In this document: positions 1 through 5,195 of the stretch, in pieces
Position numbering within the stretch: position 1 is the stretch's first letter
How the letters are laid out: the number at the start of each line of letters is the position of its first letter
Assembly (NCBI GenBank): GCA_017503885.1
Contig: JAFVSF010000201.1
Location: 1-8,741, forward strand
Direction of reading: 5' to 3'
Length of the DNA: 8,741 nt
Source: Clostridia bacterium
Lineage (GTDB): Bacteria > Bacillota > Clostridia > Christensenellales > Borkfalkiaceae
Made by a program: the position numbers and the translations under genes
The notes under the pieces: model-generated
The model's database searches: none
What the model saw: only the letters and a program-made list of their open reading frames with translations
What the model was told of the DNA's origin: nothing

Positions 1-187
1 CCTACCCCACCGAGAGGTCTCCGTTTATGGAGTTTCGGTGGCTTGACCGCACCAAACAACAGCAGGACTTGAACGGGTAGGAAGTCGTAAACTAACACAA
101 AACTTTATTTTCCCACAAAAGGTTACGACCAAACAACCGATGAAACGGTTGTTTGCCACCCCGTCCGCGATAGTGAGCAACGACAAC
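1..187 (-). ncRNA. Structured non-coding RNA, class not recognised (5' part only)
   Basis: Reading leftward from a good promoter, the transcript starts near 187 and shows dense base-pairing but no plausible gene. Pairings seen: a perfect 10-bp hairpin 130-139 with 146-155 (6-nt loop); 7 bp 84-90 with 123-129; 7 bp 1-7 with 75-81, enclosing a nested hairpin 7-13 with 35-41 whose inner stem is 19-22 with 29-32. GCCACC (155-160) is also complementary to GGTGGC (37-42), so a long-range or alternative pairing is possible. The 5' segment 162-187 has no partner here, so the 3' strand probably lies beyond the left edge. It lacks the hallmark segments I know for RNase P RNA, tmRNA, SRP RNA, T-box and the common riboswitches. 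The raiA-type RNA of Bacillota or a 6S-like RNA are candidates by size and host only. It could equally be a long structured leader of a gene to the left. Existence of a structured RNA is fairly well supported; identity is not. Confidence 0.55.
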
Positions 188-193
188 TTGCAT

Positions 194-222
194 TTTATAG
201 TTTTTCAACGCAATAAAATCAA
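194..222 (-). promoter_or_regulatory. SigA-type promoter of the leftward structured RNA
   Basis: On the minus strand, -35 TTGATT (222-217), a 17-bp spacer and -10 TATAAA (199-194) match the housekeeping consensus closely. The expected start is near 187, immediately before the structured segment. It is back-to-back with the promoter of the WYL regulator. Confidence 0.6.
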
Positions 223-246
223 TATAAATATATTTCATTTAAAGCC

Positions 247-275
247 TTGATTTTAGTAACATGGCATGCTAAAAT
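247..275 (+). promoter_or_regulatory. SigA-type promoter of the WYL regulator gene
   Basis: -35 TTGATT (247-252), 17-bp spacer, -10 TAAAAT (270-275). A start near 282 leaves a leader of about 25 nt containing the ribosome binding site AAGGA (293-297), 9 nt before the ATG at 307. Confidence 0.6.
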
Positions 276-279
276 ATAT

Positions 280-292
280 GACAAGAATTGTC
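280..292. promoter_or_regulatory. Candidate operator: inverted repeat over the transcription start
   Basis: GACAA (280-284), three bases, TTGTC (288-292) is a perfect 5-bp inverted repeat lying just downstream of the -10 box, where a bound repressor would block initiation. Autoregulation by the adjacent WYL protein is an inference. A repeat this short can arise by chance in AT-rich DNA. Confidence 0.25.
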
Positions 293-306
293 AAGGATAA
301 ATACTA

Positions 307-1233
307 ATGAAATACGAAACAATGTTAAAAATTTTATTCCTTTTACTCTCTAAAGGAAAAGTATCGGCAAAATATATTGCCCAGCGATTTGAAATATCTA
401 CACGAACTGTAATGAGATATTTAAACACGATGTCACTTGCAAATATTCCAATCATTGCAGACACTGGTAGAAACGGTGGTTTTTATATTGCAGACACTTA
501 TAAACTCCCTGCAAACTTTCTCACCGAAAAAGAATTTAACGCAGTGGTAAATACCCTAACAAGTTATAACCAAAACATGCAAAATCGCACGATTAACAGT
601 GCTATAGACAAACTTTTGAGTATAAAAAGCATTGATAGACGCACGGTTGACGTAAAGAGTGGCAATCTTATTATCGACGGCTCGTCTTGGAACGGAAACG
701 ACACGACTAAAAACGTTATATCCCTTATTTCCGATGCAATAGAAGACTGCAAAAAAACACTCATTGGCTACACAGATAGAAACGGTGACGAAACTATAAG
801 AATAATAGAGCCACACGTAATAATCTTAAAGCAAGGTCTATGGTACGTATACGGCTACTGTTATTTGCGAAAAGCGTTTAGAATGTTTAAAGCATCTAGA
901 ATTACCTTTGCAAATTTAAAAGAAGAAACTTTTGAAAAACGTCAAGTTGAAATAACCTCGCTCACAAACGGTAAATGGTTTGAAAACCTGCCAGTAGAGC
1001 AAATCACTTTAGGCGTTAGCAAATCTGCAAAATCTGAAGTTGAAGAGTGGCTTGGAGTAAACAACGTATTCACTTTAGATGGCAAACTGGTTGCACAAGC
1101 AAATCTCCCATACGACGAATGGCTCACTTCTAAAATTTTAAGTTTTGGTGGGCGTGTTAGCGTAATTGCTCCTGAAAAACTAAAAAACGACGTTTTAACT
1201 ATGGCACAAAACGTCGTATGTATGTATAAATAA
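307..1233 (+). CDS. WYL-domain transcriptional regulator with N-terminal HTH (YafY-like)
   Basis: A 308-residue predicted cytoplasmic DNA-binding regulator. Residues about 1-62 form a DeoR/HTH_11-type winged helix (KVSAKYIAQRFEISTRTVMR is the recognition helix region, followed by GRNGGFYI in the wing). Residues about 145-205 match the WYL domain, with the characteristic WYV at 179-181 in GLWYVYGY and a downstream FKASRI strand. Residues about 225-305 fit the C-terminal WCX extension. Length and order are normal for the YafY/PafBC-like family, whose WYL domain is thought to sense a ligand, often nucleic acid. The ATG at 307 is chosen because AAGGA lies 9 nt upstream and a consensus promoter precedes it. 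It is monocistronic, closed by the terminator at 1261-1309. The divergent structured RNA is the nearest plausible target besides its own promoter. The ligand and regulon cannot be read from the sequence. Confidence 0.9.
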   Translation: MKYETMLKILFLLLSKGKVSAKYIAQRFEISTRTVMRYLNTMSLANIPIIADTGRNGGFYIADTYKLPANFLTEKEFNAVVNTLTSYNQNMQNRTINSAIDKLLSIKSIDRRTVDVKSGNLIIDGSSWNGNDTTKNVISLISDAIEDCKKTLIGYTDRNGDETIRIIEPHVIILKQGLWYVYGYCYLRKAFRMFKASRITFANLKEETFEKRQVEITSLTNGKWFENLPVEQITLGVSKSAKSEVEEWLGVNNVFTLDGKLVAQANLPYDEWLTSKILSFGGRVSVIAPEKLKNDVLTMAQNVVCMYK

Positions 1234-1260
1234 CCCCCTATAAGTCGATTATTAAACAAA

Positions 1261-1309
1261 ATCCCACGACTTTAAGTGAAGAACACTTAAAGTCGTGGGA
1301 TAATTTTTT
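1261..1309 (+). terminator. Rho-independent terminator after the WYL regulator
   Basis: A perfect 18-bp stem (1261-1278 with 1284-1301) with a 5-nt AAGAA loop is followed after two A residues by six Ts (1304-1309), 28 nt after the stop codon. On the minus strand the stem is followed by TTTTGTTT, so it may also stop leftward transcription of the ABC transporter operon that has read through 1302-1535. Confidence 0.88.
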
Positions 1310-1353
1310 ATAACAATTTTTCAAAGAAACTTTGTAATGAAAAATACTGACTA

Positions 1354-1531
1354 GCTAAATTACAACTTCAGTTTGCAAATGAAAAGTTTTAGATGCGAGC
1401 AAGACAAAGTTTTTATGGAATTTTGCAAGGGGGCGACCTTGTTGGTCGTAGGAATTGCAAAAAACATAAAAACTGCAGTATTGTGAAACATATAAGACTT
1501 TGTAATGCAAAATGCAAGTTGTAATTGAGCC
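1354..1531. mobile_element. MITE-like imperfect palindrome in the 1234-1535 gap
   Basis: The whole element folds back on itself. Terminal arms AATTACAACTT (1358-1368) and AAGTTGTAATT (1516-1526) are perfect complements, and similarity continues outward as GCTA/GGCTC to a TA on each side (1352-1353 and 1532-1533). Inner matched blocks are 1408-1417 with 1465-1474, 1421-1428 with 1455-1462, and a central hairpin 1434-1438 with 1444-1448. The segments 1369-1400 and 1475-1515 also align as diverged complements. Short size, terminal inverted repeats and a TA flank resemble miniature elements mobilised by Tc1/mariner (IS630-type) transposases. No transposase is present. It ends 4 bp before the stop codon of the permease gene, so it would be transcribed as a long hairpin at that operon's 3' end. 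A purely structural 3' RNA element is the alternative. Confidence 0.45.
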
Positions 1532-1535
1532 TATA

Positions 1536-2669
1536 CTACTTATTAAACATAACTTTTTCGCTTGAGAACAGTTTTGCCAAAGCAACGATACCTAATAATA
1601 TAACGACAAAGTTAGACGTTACTGTAAATAATAAGCAAAGAGGATTAAATTCTTGAGCAAAAATCATACTCATACACTGCACGGAATTATAAATTGGGAT
1701 AAGACACGCTATTGGGCTAGAACTACTTGCACCAAGCATTCCACTAAGCCCCACTATCATTATTAAAATCATAACGGGCATAGAGTAAGACGTTGCCTCT
1801 TTAACGCTTTTTGCAATAGTTGAAACGAGAGAAAGTATAACTGTAAACATAAGCACCGTTATCACTATAACTGCAAAAACCCCTAAATATTCTGGAACAC
1901 TATAACTGATTTTAAATTCCATATCGCCCATACTTCCACTCATAAGTTTTGGAAGTGAAAGTATAACGCTTACAAACGAAACGGTAGCCGAAGCAAGTGC
2001 AGTTATTGACAAGGCTATTACCTTACCCAAGGCAATATGGCTTCGTTTTGTTGGTGTTATAAGCAAGGTTGCAATAGTGCCTCTTTCCTTTTCGCCTGCA
2101 ATAGATTCGGTTGCAACAGCCATACAGCCAGAAAATAAGAAAGTTAAAAGTAAAAACGGAAGCAACATATTTATAATCATTTTAGACGTATCTTCACTAG
2201 TTGCCATATCCGTAGGGAGAACGTCGTAGATTGGCACTGAAGAAGTTGCCATAAGCATTGTAACAACCTCTGTATATATAGCAGTTGATTCGGCCGAGGT
2301 AGAATTGTAATATACTGTGTAATTATCACGCTGTCCGTTTTCGCCCTTTTGATAATAAACAGCTAAATCAAGTTCTCCACTGTCTACTTTTATCTTATCC
2401 GTTTCCAAATCGGTTGCATCGACCTTTTCATAAGTCGTTTCGCTACTCTTTAAATAATGTTCAACTAAATCTGTAGCATCAGTTTCTACGTTTATTGCAA
2501 TTTTATAAACGTGCTTTTCATCAGCAGAAAGCATACCTCCCATAACGTTCCCCATAAAGGAATATACTAGATAAAGAATTATTCCTGGCAAGAACAAAGA
2601 GATAAGCATTCTTCTATCTGTAAAAAATCTTTTTAATTCTTTTTTTACTATAATAAAGATACTATGCAT
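1536..2669 (-). CDS. natB: ABC-2 type transporter permease, NatB-like
   Basis: A 377-residue integral membrane subunit of an ABC exporter. A short cytoplasmic N-terminus (KKELKRFFTDRR) leads into TM1 at about 20-42, then an extracytoplasmic domain of about 120 residues, then a cluster of about five membrane segments from about 165 to 370. After the second segment lies EKERGTIATLLITPTKRS, the cytoplasmic stretch typical of NatB/ABC2_membrane_3 permeases that couples to the ATPase. Known NatAB pairs extrude sodium in Bacillus, but related pairs export drugs or peptides, so the substrate here is uncertain. The start overlaps the end of the ATPase gene by 8 bp, and its own site AAAGGAGGTG (2687-2678) sits just upstream, so the two are translationally linked. 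Length and ends look intact. The symbol is family-based and should be read as NatB-like. Confidence 0.85.
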   Translation of the reverse strand: MHSIFIIVKKELKRFFTDRRMLISLFLPGIILYLVYSFMGNVMGGMLSADEKHVYKIAINVETDATDLVEHYLKSSETTYEKVDATDLETDKIKVDSGELDLAVYYQKGENGQRDNYTVYYNSTSAESTAIYTEVVTMLMATSSVPIYDVLPTDMATSEDTSKMIINMLLPFLLLTFLFSGCMAVATESIAGEKERGTIATLLITPTKRSHIALGKVIALSITALASATVSFVSVILSLPKLMSGSMGDMEFKISYSVPEYLGVFAVIVITVLMFTVILSLVSTIAKSVKEATSYSMPVMILIMIVGLSGMLGASSSSPIACLIPIYNSVQCMSMIFAQEFNPLCLLFTVTSNFVVILLGIVALAKLFSSEKVMFNK

Positions 2670-3438
2670 TTTCGCCCACCTCCTTTTTATAAAGATCGAA
2701 GAAAACGTCTTCTAACCTCTTTTCTTGACAAAGATTTGCAAGAGTGTCAGAAACAACCATCTTTCCGTTTATAATAACACCTACTCTATCGCAAATTTTT
2801 TCTACAAGAGAAAAAATATGCGTAGAAATAATTATCGTTTTTCCTTCATTTTTTAAATCTATCAAGAAGTCGGTAACAGCCTTTGCAGTGATTACGTCCA
2901 GCCCGTTAGTAGGCTCATCGAAAATAATAAAATCCGGATCGTGAACAATAGACACAACAAGCGAAACCTTTTGTTTCATACCTGTAGAAAGGTCGGCAAC
3001 TTTTACTTCGGCAAAATTATCAATACCAAACTTTTTAAAAAGCCTTGCTTTTCTTGCCTCACTCGTTTCTTTATCTACCCCGTGCAACTCTGAAAAATAA
3101 TCAAACAAGTAATTTGCAGTGAAAAAATCTTCAAGTTTTAATTCGCTAGTCAAAAAGCCTATTTTGGCTCTTACCATATCAGGATTTTCCCTAGCGCTTG
3201 CACCATCGACTAACACCTCGCCAGAATCTGCTTTAATTAGTGTTGAAATAATTCTAAGCGTAGTCGTCTTTCCTGCCCCATTAGGCCCTAAAAGACCGTA
3301 TATCTCCCCTCTTTTTGCCGTAAACGAAAGCCCGTCTACAGCCACTTTAATCTTCAAATTCGTCTTATCTATTTTCTGCTGTTTTTTAGATAATCGAAAT
3401 GTTTTGACCAAATCTTTAACTACCAAAACGTCTTGCAT
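2662..3438 (-). CDS. natA: ABC transporter ATP-binding protein, NatA-like
   Basis: A 258-residue ATPase that powers the permease encoded immediately after it. Walker A GPNGAGKTT is at 51-59, the ABC signature LSTGMKQ at 150-156, Walker B FIIFDEP at 170-176 with catalytic Glu175, the D-loop GLD at 179-181 and the switch His at 207 in ISTH. The Q-loop region reads GFLTSELKLED (94-104), without an obvious glutamine, as in many NatA-type subunits. An insert at about 16-31 rich in Lys precedes the core. The start is fixed by AAGGAGG (3450-3444) 5 nt upstream, in the 17-nt gap after the ylmH-like gene, so the three leftward genes are probably cotranscribed. All catalytic motifs are present. The sodium-export label is by family only. 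Confidence 0.9.
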   Translation of the reverse strand: MQDVLVVKDLVKTFRLSKKQQKIDKTNLKIKVAVDGLSFTAKRGEIYGLLGPNGAGKTTTLRIISTLIKADSGEVLVDGASARENPDMVRAKIGFLTSELKLEDFFTANYLFDYFSELHGVDKETSEARKARLFKKFGIDNFAEVKVADLSTGMKQKVSLVVSIVHDPDFIIFDEPTNGLDVITAKAVTDFLIDLKNEGKTIIISTHIFSLVEKICDRVGVIINGKMVVSDTLANLCQEKRLEDVFFDLYKKEVGENA

Positions 3439-3455
3439 TTTATCCTCCTTGATAT

Positions 3456-4202
3456 TTACGTAAACAAACTTATCTTAACGTAAAGTTTTCCCTTTTTAGA
3501 AAGCCCACCTTCGCCCTCAAAAACTAGTTTGCCGTATCCTCTCGCCGTAACCACGTCGTCCTCTTTCAAGGACTTTGAAGGGCTTGTACACGGCTTTCCG
3601 TTTATTGCAACAAAGCCTTTTTCAAACAAACTAACACCCTCTTCTCTTGAAAGCGAATAGGCTTTGCAAAGCACGGCATCCACCCTATTAGAAGCAACCG
3701 AAAACTGCAACTCCCTTTTACTTGGTGCAAATTGACTTGGCAGACTGTCAACCTCGTTTACAACAACGTTATTTCTACCTATGGTTTTTAGTTCTTTCTT
3801 TATAAGTTCTGCTACAGTTTTATCAACTATTACATACGCAAAATTGCCATTAACGAATATATCGCCTAACTTTTGCCTTTCTATACCCAAATTTAGCACT
3901 GCTCCCAACACGTCTCTATGCGATATGGTTGAAGCGAATTTTCCACCTTGCAAAACCATTTGTAAAATGGATATAGGAAAAGGCTCTTCGTAACCTAATT
4001 CATCTTTAGAGCCAAAGCGAATCATCTTTCTCTCGGCGAAATCTACTCCTCCAAAAAGAGTGTATTCACCCGTTTTTAAAACTGTTGTCGCCTCATATAA
4101 AGAGGTTGGACTTAAAAAGTCGGAGAAGGTAAAAACTCCCCTTTCAAAACTACGATTTTCAAGCTCTTTCAATCTTCTTAGTTTTTCAGATAAACTTACC
4201 AT
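3456..4202 (-). CDS. ylmH: S4-domain RNA-binding protein, YlmH-like
   Basis: A 248-residue cytoplasmic protein. The centre contains the family hallmark HRDVLGAVLNLGIERQKLGDI-type segment (about 95-115). The C-terminal part, about 180-235, is an S4 RNA-binding domain (NRVDAVLCKAYSLSREEG, then the GFVAINGKPC and LKEDDVV turns). YlmH was first known from the divIVA/sepF division cluster. Recent work on Bacillus links it to ribosome-associated quality control, acting on stalled 50S-peptidyl-tRNA complexes. Length is near the family norm of about 255. There is no Shine-Dalgarno site before the chosen ATG, and a TATAAT lies only 14 bp upstream, so translation may begin from a leaderless or near-leaderless message. 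The next in-frame alternatives would cut into the conserved N-terminal part. It is first in a likely operon with the ABC transporter genes. Confidence 0.88.
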   Translation of the reverse strand: MVSLSEKLRRLKELENRSFERGVFTFSDFLSPTSLYEATTVLKTGEYTLFGGVDFAERKMIRFGSKDELGYEEPFPISILQMVLQGGKFASTISHRDVLGAVLNLGIERQKLGDIFVNGNFAYVIVDKTVAELIKKELKTIGRNNVVVNEVDSLPSQFAPSKRELQFSVASNRVDAVLCKAYSLSREEGVSLFEKGFVAINGKPCTSPSKSLKEDDVVTARGYGKLVFEGEGGLSKKGKLYVKISLFT

Positions 4203-4216
4203 ATTTTAATTTTACC

Positions 4217-4222
4217 ATTATA
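4217..4222 (-). promoter_or_regulatory. -10 box of the ylmH-natAB operon (weak -35)
   Basis: TATAAT (4222-4217) on the minus strand ends 14 bp before the ATG; an overlapping extended-type TGGTAAAAT follows immediately. No convincing -35 hexamer lies 16-18 bp upstream. Either box would place the transcript start within roughly 0-10 nt of the start codon. Confidence 0.4.
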
Positions 4223-4269
4223 TAGGATTTAAGTAAAGTAATTTTGTTTAAAATATAGCACTAATAAAG

Positions 4270-4298
4270 TTTACAATCCTTTTCTTTAGTGATAGAAT
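4270..4298 (+). promoter_or_regulatory. SigA-type promoter of the mscS-like gene
   Basis: -35 TTTACA (4270-4275), 17-bp spacer, -10 TAGAAT (4293-4298), giving a leader of about 25 nt before the ATG at 4330. It is divergent from the ylmH promoter, the two -10 boxes being about 70 bp apart. Confidence 0.55.
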
Positions 4299-4317
4299 GT
4301 ATAATATAGTAAAATAT

Positions 4318-4322
4318 GGAGG
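4318..4322 (+). promoter_or_regulatory. Ribosome binding site that fixes the mscS start
   Basis: GGAGG with 7 nt to the ATG at 4330. The upstream in-frame ATG at 4297 has no such site and overlaps the -10 box, so it would not be in the transcript. Confidence 0.8.
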
Positions 4323-4329
4323 TTCTATT

Positions 4330-5145
4330 ATGAATTGGGAACAAATTGCAACCAATTTTGTAAATTGGTGTATGACCGAAGGCGTAAAAATTATAATTGC
4401 CTTTGTTATTCTTATCATCTCTTTTTTCGTTATCAATTGCATTGTAAAAAGCTTGAGAAAAATTTTCACGAAAAAACACGTTGATAAAACTATATCTAAA
4501 ACGTTATGTTATTTGCTTAACATAGTTTTAAAAGTGCTTGTAGTCGTTGCTCTTTTAGGCTATTTAGGTTTAGACACGTCTGGCATTGCCGCTTTAATTG
4601 CTACGGCAGGCGTTGGTATTGGTCTTGCTCTTCAAGGCTCTCTCGCTAACGTTGCAGGTGGCGTGCTTATAATACTTCTTCGCCCGTTTAGAGTTGACGA
4701 TTTTATCGAGGCACAAGGTGTTTCCGGAACAGTTGAAGATATCCACCTTATATATACCTATGTAAGAACTGGCGATAATAAAGTTGTTGCTCTTCCTAAC
4801 GGCAACCTTGCAAATAACGTTATTGTAAACTACAGTAAAAAAGACACCCGTCGTGTAGATTTTGAGTTTGGAATTTCTTATGCAGACGATTACAAAAAAG
4901 CAGAGGATATCGTTTTAAAAATAATGACCTCTCACGAAAAGGCATTGAAAGACCCTGAGGCTATTTGTAGAATTGTAAGACACGATGCAAGTTCTATTAC
5001 TTTAGTTGCAAGAGTTTGGACAAAGGCCGAAGATTACTGGACAGTATATTTTGACGTTTTAGAGCAAGTTAAATCCGAGTTCGACGCTCAAGGAATTGAG
5101 ATACCATTTAACCAACTTGACGTACACGTAAAAAACGATAAATAA
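4330..5145 (+). CDS. mscS: Small-conductance mechanosensitive channel, MscS family
   Basis: A 271-residue inner-membrane channel that opens under membrane tension to release solutes on osmotic downshock. TM1 is about residues 17-39 and TM2 about 60-80. The pore-lining TM3, about 85-115, has the Ala/Gly-packed pattern GIAALIATAGVGIGLALQGS followed by LANVAGGVLIILLRPF. The beta domain follows (RVDDFIEAQGVSGTVEDI, ending with the family PNG motif at 156-158 and NYSKKDTRR), then an alpha/beta C-terminal domain. Three membrane segments and a length close to E. coli MscS (286) mark the small, simple subtype. The start at 4330 rests on the GGAGG site and the promoter position. It is a single gene, closed by the bidirectional terminator at 5159-5195. 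Confidence 0.93.
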   Translation: MNWEQIATNFVNWCMTEGVKIIIAFVILIISFFVINCIVKSLRKIFTKKHVDKTISKTLCYLLNIVLKVLVVVALLGYLGLDTSGIAALIATAGVGIGLALQGSLANVAGGVLIILLRPFRVDDFIEAQGVSGTVEDIHLIYTYVRTGDNKVVALPNGNLANNVIVNYSKKDTRRVDFEFGISYADDYKKAEDIVLKIMTSHEKALKDPEAICRIVRHDASSITLVARVWTKAEDYWTVYFDVLEQVKSEFDAQGIEIPFNQLDVHVKNDK

Positions 5146-5158
5146 TACCGAGCAAATT

Positions 5159-5195
5159 AAAAAGTGCGAAACTAAACTAGTTTCGCACTTTTTTT
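5159..5195. terminator. Bidirectional intrinsic terminator between mscS and the YfhO gene
   Basis: A 12-bp perfect stem (5163-5174 with 5178-5189) with a 3-nt loop is bordered by AAAA on the left and TTTTTT on the right, so both strands end in a U run. It lies 13 nt after the mscS stop codon. The leftward YfhO stop codon TAA (5196-5194) overlaps its edge, so convergent genes share one compact terminator. Confidence 0.9.

Noticed and set aside
1..45. Cobalamin-type riboswitch box, from GGAGACCTCTC on the minus strand
   Set aside because: It resembles the B12 box only in part, and the other conserved segments of that riboswitch are missing.
60..85. A tRNA or tmRNA T-loop, from GTTCAAGTCC on the minus strand
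   Set aside because: The flanking bases do not form a T-stem, and no acceptor or CCA end follows; the segment lies inside another stem system (1-7 with 75-81).
1355..1585. A 76-codon minus-strand open frame across the palindromic element
   Set aside because: It lies inside the fold-back element and overlaps the natB 3' end, has no ribosome site, and its composition follows the inverted repeats rather than a protein.
3119..3463. Plus-strand open frames of 60-115 codons over the natA, ylmH and YfhO genes
   Set aside because: They are mirror frames of well-supported genes on the other strand and show no family features or ribosome sites.
4297..4329. Longer N-terminus for the MscS-like channel starting at ATG 4297
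   Set aside because: The codon overlaps the -10 box and lacks a ribosome site, while GGAGG sits ideally before 4330.
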